Positions 53,001 through 60,241 of a DNA stretch of 64,000 nucleotides are shown here, one piece after another; position 1 is the stretch's first letter; each line of letters begins with the position of its first letter. Under the pieces are notes generated by a model. It was not told the origin of the DNA and ran no database searches. It worked only from the letters and a program-made list of their open reading frames with translations. The position numbers were made by a program, and so were the translations under genes. Origin of the DNA: an uncultured Planctomycetaceae bacterium (GTDB lineage Bacteria > Planctomycetota > Planctomycetia > Planctomycetales > Planctomycetaceae); assembly GCA_903861195.1 (NCBI GenBank), contig CAIOTJ010000033.1:37637-101636 (forward strand), written 5' to 3'.

Positions 53001-53363
53001 CAGCCACTTGCCTCCCTTGTATTCCATGTCATCGAGAGTCAGGTCGACCCGTTTGACCGGAGTGCCCGATCCCTTTTCGACCGCGCTCACTGCCCCGGTC
53101 GCCGGGTCGGCGGTCTCGTCGACCTTGTCGATCGAAATCCACTTCAGATCCGCCACGCTCTGGTAGGCATAGCGGTCGCGCTGGATCATTCGCGAGAGAA
53201 ACGGCAACACGGCCGCCGCGATGAAGAACAGCACCCAGCCGAGCCGGAACGTGTATTCCCGCACCCGCAGCGAGCTGCAGATCAGGTGCGCCAACCCAAA
53301 CGGCAGCACCAGCAGGAAAAAGAAGTAGAGGAAAAACTCGAAGTTCTGGGTCAAAAAGGTCAT
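50091..53363 (-). CDS. secDF: Protein translocase SecDF (SecD and SecF fused)
   Basis: A 1090-residue fused SecD-SecF, which uses the proton motive force to help SecYEG export proteins. SecD part: an N-terminal helix, [16 protein letters not shown], the P1 head and [17 protein letters not shown] before six helices ([49 protein letters not shown]). SecF part from about 620: [16 protein letters not shown], then FTSF-like [27 protein letters not shown] and [16 protein letters not shown]. The large periplasmic insert between is longer than in many homologues. The ATG at 53363 is preferred; an earlier in-frame start would turn the leader hairpin and a 9-base repeat into coding sequence. Confidence 0.93.
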   Translation of the reverse strand: [1090 protein letters not shown]

Positions 53364-53417
53364 CGAAATTCCGTCCTGACTGTCCTGACTAACTTGGGCA
53401 GGCCGGCTGGCCTGCCC
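53364..53417 (-). promoter_or_regulatory. secDF leader: hairpin and tandem 9-mer next to the ribosome site
   Basis: On the minus strand, a perfect 9-bp stem (53417-53409 with 53404-53396, 4-nt loop) is followed by AGTCAGGAC twice in tandem and then GGAATTTCG before the ATG. The layout could regulate translation. If translation starts upstream in the same frame, the repeat would simply encode SQDSQD. Confidence 0.35.
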
Positions 53418-53520
53418 CGGGGTCCCACCCCTCTCGTGTTCCGCAATTCGATCGGCCATCGCCCGCGGGGTCAACAGCTTCCGCTCTGGGAGCCGACGGT
53501 TAACGCCGAGTCCGCCTCCC

Positions 53521-53844
53521 TCAACTCTTGTTGGATACGACCGACTGAATGGCCGATCGCAGCACCCGCACCCGGGTGCTGTCCGCGATCTTCAAGGTCA
53601 CTTCCTTGCGGTCTTCCGTCAGGCTGACCACGGTTCCAATCAGCCCCCCGATGGTCACAACCTCGTCATCCTTCTTCAGCTTCTCCAGCTGTGCCTGGCG
53701 ATTCGCCGATTCGCGTTGCTGCGGGCGAATCACCAACAGATAGAAGATCCCCAGCAGCAACAGCATCGGGGTGAACGTGGCGATCAATTCCGCCAAGCCA
53801 CCCGGAGCCGGTGCCGCCGCATCCGCCAGAGTCCACATCATCAT
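53521..53844 (-). CDS. yajC: Preprotein translocase subunit YajC
   Basis: A 107-residue YajC: one membrane helix (MLLLLGIFYLLVIRPQQ), then a cytoplasmic part with KKDDEVVTIGGLIGTVVSL and VTLKIADSTRVRVLRSAI, all typical. It associates with SecDF, whose gene follows 157 bases downstream. Three ATG codons lie in a row at the start; the first is used. Confidence 0.95.
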   Translation of the reverse strand: MMMWTLADAAAPAPGGLAELIATFTPMLLLLGIFYLLVIRPQQRESANRQAQLEKLKKDDEVVTIGGLIGTVVSLTEDRKEVTLKIADSTRVRVLRSAIQSVVSNKS

Positions 53845-54350
53845 GGGTTCTCGTCAGTTCCCTTCCGTCTCATTGTCTCTCTCAGTGCCCCCAACCTCAG
53901 CCGCTCTGCAGCCCGCTTGGCCCGCGGTTCCAAACCCGCGACCCGGTTCGCCCTCCGGGTGCTGACCGCCATTCAGCGGCACATCAGCCATTCCACGGCA
54001 CCGCAAGTTCCCCGTTGTATCACACGTCTCCGCCGCCGCAGTCCCTGGAGATCGGCCGCTGGATCGCGGATTTGGCTGGGGGAACTTCGGACTGATGTCG
54101 GACAGAGCCGGCCGCAGTGAACATTCCCCCGCAAACTCCACTTCCAGTTTTCCGGGCGGCGGGGAGGACGATTCCGGCAACTCGCTCGAGCCAAGGGATC
54201 GGACCGCACCAAAAAACCGGAACCTCTGTCACAAGGTTCATGGCAATTGGACACGCTCCGACACCCCCCGCGGGAAGAGCCTCCTCCACACGGCATCACG
54301 AGGCGGGCAATCGCCGGAACCCCTTGCGCCGTCAGAAGAATCGCGGCAGT
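53845..54350. other. 506-bp stretch between tgt and yajC without a convincing gene
   Basis: Both flanking genes run on the minus strand, so the yajC-secDF promoter should be here. Open frames cross it on both strands, but their composition (Arg/Ser/Pro-rich) and lack of ribosome sites mark them as chance frames of GC-rich DNA. I see no clear promoter or terminator. Confidence 0.5.
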
Positions 54351-55472
54351 TTAGGGTTTCTCACCCCAGCGGGCAAGCTGAAGCGCCCGAAACTCGGCCG
54401 CTGCACCGGCCCGAATCGCCTCCCGCAACTCGCGAAGCAGCGTTTGATAATACGCGAGGTTGTGCCAGGAGACCAAAATCGGCCCCAGCATCTCATTGAC
54501 CAAAAAGAGGTGCCGCAAGTAGCCCCGAGAATACCGCTGGCAGACCGGGCACACGCACGACTCGTCCAAAGGGCGGGAATCGGTCTGAAACTGCCGGTTT
54601 CGCAGGCGTAACGGCCCTCGACTGGTGAACGCCATGGCGTTCCGGCCGTTCCGGGTGGGCATGACGCAGTCGAACAGGTCAATGCCCCGTGTCGCCGCCT
54701 CCAGCAGGTCTTGGGGCCGACCGACGCCCATCAGGTAACGCAGCTTCTGCTGCGGGAGTCGCGGGACGGTTGTATCCAGTGTGGTATACATTTCGGCAGG
54801 CGGCTCGCCCACACTCAGGCCCCCGACGGCATATCCGAAAAAATCGAGGTCAACGAGGGCCTCTGCGGAGAGGGCCCGCATCTCCGGGTCAGTCCCCCCC
54901 TGGACAATCCCCAGCAGTGCCTGATCGGTCCGTTTCTGGGCCCGGCGACAGCGCTCGGCCCAGCGGGTCGTCCTTTGCACTGCTTTCCAGATTTGTTCCC
55001 GGGGTGCCGGATGGGGCGGACATTCGTCGAGGCACATCAGGAAATCGGGGCCCAACAGCTCCTGGATCTCCACCGCCCGTTCGGGGGTCAGCTCCAGGAG
55101 CGACCCGTCGATGTGGGATCGGAACGTGACGCCATGGTCATCCAGCCGCGAAAGCTTCGCGAGGCTGAAGACCTGGAATCCTCCGCTGTCGGTGAGGATT
55201 GGGCCCTCCCATCCCATGAAGCGGTGGAGGCCCCCCAGTTCAGCGACAACCTCCGCACCGGGGCGCAGGGCCAGATGGTAGGTGTTGGACAACACCATCT
55301 GCGCTCCAGCCGCCCGCAACTGGTCAACAGTCACACCCTTGACTGTGGCCAGTGTTCCCACAGGCATGAATGCCGGGGTGTTGACCACTCCATGGGGAGT
55401 TTCCAGACGACCCAGACGGGCCGCCGTGTGGGGATCGACCGCCTCGACTTCAAACCGAAATGGAGTCTCGAT
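54351..55472 (-). CDS. tgt: Queuine/preQ1 tRNA-guanine transglycosylase, probable AUC start
   Basis: A 373-residue Tgt, which exchanges guanine-34 of GUN tRNAs for preQ1. Key residues: Asp95 in ILTDSGGFQ, the nucleophile Asp268 in [12 protein letters not shown], and the zinc site CVCPVC...WHN near the C-terminus. The first ATG/GTG in frame (GTG 55388) would cut off 28 residues, yet the DNA before it encodes a typical Tgt N-terminus ([20 protein letters not shown]). That stretch is preceded by ATC, eight bases after a GGGGGTG, and then a stop codon two codons further up. So translation most likely starts at ATC 55472 (E. coli Tgt has 375 residues). A sequencing or assembly error is the alternative. 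Confidence 0.88.
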   Translation of the reverse strand: METPFRFEVEAVDPHTAARLGRLETPHGVVNTPAFMPVGTLATVKGVTVDQLRAAGAQMVLSNTYHLALRPGAEVVAELGGLHRFMGWEGPILTDSGGFQVFSLAKLSRLDDHGVTFRSHIDGSLLELTPERAVEIQELLGPDFLMCLDECPPHPAPREQIWKAVQRTTRWAERCRRAQKRTDQALLGIVQGGTDPEMRALSAEALVDLDFFGYAVGGLSVGEPPAEMYTTLDTTVPRLPQQKLRYLMGVGRPQDLLEAATRGIDLFDCVMPTRNGRNAMAFTSRGPLRLRNRQFQTDSRPLDESCVCPVCQRYSRGYLRHLFLVNEMLGPILVSWHNLAYYQTLLRELREAIRAGAAAEFRALQLARWGEKP

Positions 55473-55480
55473 GGGTCAGG

Positions 55481-55496
55481 CACCCCCAGGGGGGTG
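55481..55496 (-). promoter_or_regulatory. Hairpin containing the tgt ribosome-site candidate
   Basis: On the minus strand, CACCCCCCTGGGGGTG can fold with six base pairs and a 4-nt loop, ending eight bases before the proposed ATC start. The purine-rich GGGGG arm is the only Shine-Dalgarno-like sequence, so folding would hide it. It could equally be a csrA 3' hairpin, though no U-tract follows. Confidence 0.45.
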
Positions 55497-55594
55497 TTTC
55501 GGAACACACGTGTGCTGTCCATCCGGCGGCAGGCGCCAGCCAAGAAAATCGCCCAGCCGCATGACGTTGGCCATAGGCCGGGCCTCGGGTTGAC

Positions 55595-55843
55595 TCAGGT
55601 CGTCGGTTTGGGGGTCCGTCGGTTGGGAAACTTGTTGAGAGTCGCCTCAATCACGGTTCCCTCGGCGGGAATCTTTCCCTGCTCGCGTTGAATCGCCTCG
55701 TACACCTCTTGGCGATGAACGGGAATCTCAGTGGGGGCTTGGATCCCCAAACGCACCTTGTCGCCACGGATGTCCACCACGGTGATCACAATGTTCTCAC
55801 CAATGATGATGCTCTCGTCGCGTTGTCTCGACAGGACAAGCAT
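55595..55843 (-). CDS. csrA: Carbon storage regulator CsrA
   Basis: An 82-residue Csr[37 protein letters not shown] and [10 protein letters not shown] are the conserved core, with Arg44-type RNA contact in VHRQEVY. The C-terminal extension (about 20 residues, [13 protein letters not shown]) exceeds the 61 residues of E. coli CsrA. AAGGAGAG lies eight bases before the ATG. It binds GGA motifs in hairpin loops of mRNAs. It sits 122 bases upstream of tgt on the same strand, rather than in a flagellar cluster. Confidence 0.95.
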   Translation of the reverse strand: MLVLSRQRDESIIIGENIVITVVDIRGDKVRLGIQAPTEIPVHRQEVYEAIQREQGKIPAEGTVIEATLNKFPNRRTPKPTT

Positions 55844-56226
55844 CGGGCTCTCTCCTTCGCGTCGTGCGATAGACCGTCCGGGTCTCTCGCGGTCTTCAAT
55901 GACCAGAGGCTGCAGCCAGCCAGGCTGGATTCCATTTCTCCCGAGCGGACGACTGAACCGTGAGGTCCAGCGGGCACACAGCCCCCGCACAGAGAGGTGC
56001 TACGAAGATCGTCACGCGTCAAGGGTCTCGCCAGACCAGTTCCAGCATTTCCCTGGGTCTGGTCCCGGAGTCGAGACGGAAGCACCGGTTGTACCACCCC
56101 TGCCGGAAAGTCCGCGTTGAGGATTGTGCCGGTTGTAGCGGTGTTTCCCAGGAGTCCGGCTTCCGCCCACCCGGTCGCCCCGCCCACCTCGTCGCCCCGC
56201 CCACCCCGTCGCCCCGGTCGGCCTCG
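55844..56226. other. 383-bp stretch between cstA and csrA
   Basis: Holds the csrA upstream region and the 3' flank of cstA, both minus strand. Apart from a short tandem repeat at 56169-56219 I see no gene or clear promoter. Confidence 0.5.
56169..56219. repeat. Three tandem copies of a 17-bp unit
   Basis: Units of the form ACCNCGTCGCCCCGCCC occupy 56169-56185, 56186-56202 and 56203-56219; the last is diverged at its end. They lie just after the cstA stop codon. Such GC-rich short tandem repeats can change copy number by slippage; no function is evident. Confidence 0.7.
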
Positions 56227-58230
56227 TCACCCGGCTGATCCCAGTGCCGTGGCTCCTTCGGCCGCTGGCGGACGACGAAGTCCCGCCAGCACAATTCGAA
56301 TCGCCTCCAACGCCATCAGGAGACCCAGTGCGCCCAGCACCAGCGCCACCCAGGGAACGGGATTGCTCCACAGGCCGCCGATTGGCTGACCCGCCAGCCG
56401 CCCCCGCACGGCCTGCGCCAGCGGTGTGATCGCCCGGGCCAACGCCCACATGCTCATCACATACATGAACACACAAGGCAGTCCCGTCACATAGAGTACC
56501 CACTTCGCCCGCCGGGTCCTCCACAGCCAGACGGTGACTCCCAGCAGGGTCAGTGCCGCCAGCAACTGATTGCTCGCCCCAAACAGGTCCCAGAACAACC
56601 GCCACCGCTCCTTGATCCGCCCCGATTCGTCCACCGGCTGCCAAATCAAGAACAGCAGCGGAAAACCTGCCGTCAGCGCGGTCGCTACAAACTTCCCACT
56701 GGGACCAGTCCACCCCGTCAACTCCTGCAGAATGTACCGTCCCAGTCGGGTGCAGACATCCAGTGTGTCGTACACAAACGTGGTGAACGCCATCAGCCCG
56801 AACGACACACCCAGCGTCGCGGGGACTCCGATCACGGTCAGAAAACTGCCAATCCCGCGCGAGTACAGGAAGTTGGGCTTGGGCTGACCCCCGGCGAACA
56901 GCTCCGAGTCGGGACGCAGCATCATGACGCAGCACAACGACACAATCGCCACCATCGCCTCCAGCAGCATCGAGCCGTAGCCGATCAGCTTGGCATCAGG
57001 TTCGCACCGCAATTGCTTCGACGTGGTTCCCGAGGCGATGATCGAGTGAAAACCAGAGCAGGCCCCGCAGGCGATGGTAATGAACAGCAGGGGAAACAGC
57101 GGCATGACGGTGCCCGATGCATCGGTCACCAAGAATCCCCGGAAGGCGGGGTATTCCACTGTTTTCCCCCCCAACATCACTCCCAGCGCCCCGGCGGCCA
57201 AAGCCAGGTACAGGAAGTAGCCTCCCAGGTGGCCGCGCGGCTGCAGCAGCAGCCACATGGGGGCGACCGAGGCCAGAATGCAATACACCAGGAGCGCCAC
57301 ATTCCACAGCCGCTGCCCGTCGGCGACTATCCCGTTGTACTTCCGGCTCGGGGCGTCCAGCACCTGCCCCACGGCGGCGACCTGCTCGGCGGTCAGCTCC
57401 AGTTTCTGGGCCAGCCCCTTGTCTCCCAGCTCAAATAGCCGACGGGGATGGGCCGCCCGGGCCTCAAACTGCTCCCGCTGCTGCTCCGTCAGAACTGCCA
57501 GGGCCTGCTGGCGCACCGCCGGCAGTTCCTCGGCGACGAAGCGGGGCATGCCAAACAGATCTTCGGCCGCCAGGGGAAAGAACTGCCCCGCCCAGATCGA
57601 CAACCCGACCATCGGCAGGAAGATCGCAGTCGCCCAGTTGATTGACAGCTTGGTGTACCGCAGGCAGAGCCCCATCAGGATGGGAATCGCCAGGTACAGC
57701 AGCGAAGAGGTGGCGATCCCGCCGCCCGTGATGATCTCGTTGTTCTCCAGCGTCTGCAGCCCCAGGAACGAACTCGACGTCACGTCGGTGAAGGCCACGA
57801 TGATGTACACCAGGGCCAGCCAGACGAACGCCAGGAACAGCAGGTACGACCGCCGCGACATGTGGTCGCGGACCACCTCGGCAATCGACCGGGCCTTGTG
57901 GCGGATCGACGCCGTCAGGGCCGTCATGTCATGCACTCCGCCGATGAAGATCGATCCCACCAGGATCCACAGCAGGGCTGGCAGCCACCCAAAGAGGTAC
58001 CCGGCCAGAATTGGACCGACAATGGGGCCGGCCGCGGCGATCGCCGAGAAGTGTTGCCCGAGCAGGAACTTCGAATCGATCGGCGCGTAGTCCACGTCGT
58101 CCCGCAGGGTCACCGCCGGGGTGGGTACGTCACTCCGCAGCCCGAGCAGGCGTGCCAGCAGTGAGCCGTAAATCCGATAGGCCGTGCTCAAAATCACGGC
58201 CGATGCCACCACCACGACGAGCAGATTCAT
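56227..58230 (-). CDS. cstA: Carbon starvation protein A family transporter
   Basis: A 667-residue membrane protein of the CstA family (E. coli 701). Start helix NLLVVVVASAVILSTAYRIYG, then DDVDYAPIDSKFLLGQHFSAIAAAGPIVGPILAG and SIFIGGVHDMTAL, which are family hallmarks, and GSFLTVIGVPATLGVSFGLMAFTTFVYDTLD in the C-terminal half. About sixteen helices. Members take up peptides or pyruvate during carbon limitation. The ATG at 58230 begins the first helix. CsrA represses cstA in E. coli; csrA is the next gene downstream here, which makes the pairing notable, but a regulatory link is inference. Confidence 0.93.
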   Translation of the reverse strand: MNLLVVVVASAVILSTAYRIYGSLLARLLGLRSDVPTPAVTLRDDVDYAPIDSKFLLGQHFSAIAAAGPIVGPILAGYLFGWLPALLWILVGSIFIGGVHDMTALTASIRHKARSIAEVVRDHMSRRSYLLFLAFVWLALVYIIVAFTDVTSSSFLGLQTLENNEIITGGGIATSSLLYLAIPILMGLCLRYTKLSINWATAIFLPMVGLSIWAGQFFPLAAEDLFGMPRFVAEELPAVRQQALAVLTEQQREQFEARAAHPRRLFELGDKGLAQKLELTAEQVAAVGQVLDAPSRKYNGIVADGQRLWNVALLVYCILASVAPMWLLLQPRGHLGGYFLYLALAAGALGVMLGGKTVEYPAFRGFLVTDASGTVMPLFPLLFITIACGACSGFHSIIASGTTSKQLRCEPDAKLIGYGSMLLEAMVAIVSLCCVMMLRPDSELFAGGQPKPNFLYSRGIGSFLTVIGVPATLGVSFGLMAFTTFVYDTLDVCTRLGRYILQELTGWTGPSGKFVATALTAGFPLLFLIWQPVDESGRIKERWRLFWDLFGASNQLLAALTLLGVTVWLWRTRRAKWVLYVTGLPCVFMYVMSMWALARAITPLAQAVRGRLAGQPIGGLWSNPVPWVALVLGALGLLMALEAIRIVLAGLRRPPAAEGATALGSAG

Positions 58231-58768
58231 GTTTGACCTGTTGTCTTGAACCGAGGCCTGCTGGGCCCCACCCTTGGGATCTCTCTGCGAAACGCCATAC
58301 CGACCAGACGGAATGGCATTCTGCATTCAGTTCCGATCCTCAAAATCCTCCGGCCAGAGGCCGCCGGTGGAAATCTCCGTTCCCCAGAGACTCTCGCGGG
58401 CAAAGCGACTTCGTCGATTCGCGGAACGGCAGTTCCCCGCTGCAGGCCGAGGCGAGCAAGCCCGTTCCGGAACGCCTACAATACGAAGAGCGTCGCAGCA
58501 GCTACCCTGTGTGAGCTGCCAAGGTTTCAGTCATCACAAAGCCCAGAGCGGGAACGCCTGTGACTGGGCTGGGGATCAATAAATTTCCGTCAGATTTCCA
58601 GACGGCTCTCCGGATCCCGTTCGACTGGGGGCAACACAATGCGGGACGCAACGTTCACCCAGAGGACTGGGGTCCATTCGATTCCGCGAGAAAACCGGAA
58701 ATCACCCAGTCCATGACGTTCGCCGATGCCCAGTGCCTCCCCACCGCTGCCACGAGGCGGGGGGGCTC
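58231..58768. other. 538-bp stretch between the DUF1501 gene and cstA
   Basis: Upstream region of cstA, minus strand. It contains a 7-bp inverted repeat, AGCCCAG (58540-58546) with CTGGGCT (58564-58570). No convincing gene is seen on either strand, and no clear promoter. Confidence 0.45.
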
Positions 58769-60106
58769 CTACATCAACTCCTGGATCGGACGCGAGTCGC
58801 TCACCAGGTGCGAGGGCCGGCCTGACGAGTTGTACACGATCTTGTCGGGGTTGATTCCCAGCTTCAGATACACGCTGGAAACCAGGTTTTCGGGGGCGTA
58901 GATCTTCTCAATCGCGGCGTAGCCCCGAGTGTCTGTCGCACCAACCACCTGGCCCCGGGGGGTGCCACACCCAGCGACCAGAACCGACATTGCGCTTGAC
59001 CAGTGGTCGCGCCCCGGGGTGGTCGAACCGGGCAGAGTGGAAATCTGCGGGGTTCGGCCGAATTCCCCCATCACCAGCACCAGTGTGGTGTCGAGCATGC
59101 CCCGTTCGTCGAGGTCCTCGATCAAGGTCGCTACGGTCGACTCAAGGGTGGCTCCCTGCTTCTTGAAGGCGGGGAAAATATTCGAGTGATGGTCCCAGCC
59201 ACCGTCGTTGATGGTGACAAACGGCACTCCCGCTTCGACCAGCCGACGTGCCAGCAGCAGTCGCTGTCCCAGCGCGTTTCGCCCGTACCGTTCACGGACC
59301 GCATCCGATTCGCGATCGATCTCGAACGCCTTGAGCGCCACATCGGAAGTCATCAGCGAGACCGCCTGCTGGAAGTTCTCGTCGGACCCCACCACCGGGT
59401 CTCCCGTCGCGCGGTCCTGATAGCGTTGCAGTTGGTCGAGTTTTTTGCGGGCCAGGCGCCGGCTGATGGCCCGACCGTCGTCCAGCTCGGTCGGCAACGT
59501 CACATCCCGGACCCGGAAGCCCTTACTGTTGGGGTCATCCGCTACGACGAACGGGGCATGCCGGTTCCCCAGAAAATTGGGTCCTCCCGAGCGGGTGATG
59601 CTGGGAATCGCGAAGTAGGGAGGCAGATTGTGCGGTGCCCCCCGCTCGGCCGAGACCACCGAGCCCATGCTGGGATGGAAGCTGACGAACGCCCCGCAGC
59701 TGACCGGGATCCGCGTGGGAGCCCCGGTCATCATGTAGTGATTCCCTGCCCCGTGGTTGTTCTGATTGTGACAAACCGACCGCACGATCGTGAACTTGTC
59801 GTTGATTGCCGCCAGACGCTGCATGTTCTCGCTGAAGAAGACCCCCGGGACCTTGGTCTCGATCGGCTGGAACTCGCCGCGGATCTCGGCGGGAGCCTGG
59901 GGCTTGGGATCGAACATTTCGATGTGGCTGGGGCCACCATCCAGCCAGACCAGGATACAGCCGGTGGGCCGTTTGTCGGCTCCCGGCTCCCCGGCCCCGG
60001 CGCGGGATTGCAGGGCACTTACGAACCCGCCCCCCAGCAGGGCCCCCAGGCCCAGGGACAGACAGTCGCGGCGTCGCAGTCCTTCGCAGTTGCGGTGGAT
60101 GGCCAT
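58769..60106 (-). CDS. DUF1501 domain protein, Tat-exported
   Basis: A 445-residue protein of the DUF1501 family, related to the alkaline phosphatase/sulfatase superfamily fold. The N-terminus is a Tat signal (RRRDCLSLGLGALLGGGFVSA). Core motifs are CILVWLDGGPSHIEMFDPK, TIVRSVCHNQNNHGAGNHYMMTG, VTINDGGWDHHSN and LVLVMGEFGRTPQIS, with DGGPSH and GWDHH as candidate metal ligands. The DUF1549/DUF1553 gene directly upstream is its usual partner in planctomycetes. Enzymatic role unknown. The ATG seven codons into the frame is used because it starts closer to the signal. Confidence 0.92.
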   Translation of the reverse strand: MAIHRNCEGLRRRDCLSLGLGALLGGGFVSALQSRAGAGEPGADKRPTGCILVWLDGGPSHIEMFDPKPQAPAEIRGEFQPIETKVPGVFFSENMQRLAAINDKFTIVRSVCHNQNNHGAGNHYMMTGAPTRIPVSCGAFVSFHPSMGSVVSAERGAPHNLPPYFAIPSITRSGGPNFLGNRHAPFVVADDPNSKGFRVRDVTLPTELDDGRAISRRLARKKLDQLQRYQDRATGDPVVGSDENFQQAVSLMTSDVALKAFEIDRESDAVRERYGRNALGQRLLLARRLVEAGVPFVTINDGGWDHHSNIFPAFKKQGATLESTVATLIEDLDERGMLDTTLVLVMGEFGRTPQISTLPGSTTPGRDHWSSAMSVLVAGCGTPRGQVVGATDTRGYAAIEKIYAPENLVSSVYLKLGINPDKIVYNSSGRPSHLVSDSRPIQELM

Positions 60107-60205
60107 CGTGTGCTCTCGCTTGATCACAACAGGGGGAGGGGGATGTTTCTAGGCACGGGTGATCCCCCGGACCCAGACTCTCGTCCGTCCCGAGGGGCCT
60201 GTCAA

Positions 60206-60232
60206 CCCGCCTGCGGTCGACGCCGCGGCGGG
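60206..60232 (-). terminator. GC-rich stem-loop between the DUF1549/1553 and DUF1501 genes
   Basis: CCCGCC / GGCGGG plus GCGG / CCGC form a ten-pair stem with one bulged base and a TCGACG loop. No U-tract follows, so it may attenuate or stabilise the transcript rather than end it. Confidence 0.4.
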
Positions 60233-60241
60233 CTGGTTGGT

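Noticed and set aside
51330..53627. 765-codon plus-strand open frame antisense to secDF
   Set aside because: GC-rich codon use in secDF leaves the opposite strand open. The predicted protein is His/Arg/Gln-rich without domain signatures, and the secDF frame is unmistakable.
55473..55481. In-frame TGA before tgt read as a selenocysteine codon
   Set aside because: The Tgt family starts within a few residues after it, the residues before it are unlike Tgt, and Tgt has no known Sec position.
56012..56935. Gly/Arg-rich minus frame of 307 codons overlapping cstA
   Set aside because: Out of frame with the clearly conserved cstA. Its extreme composition is that of a frame-shifted GC-rich gene and the tandem repeat.
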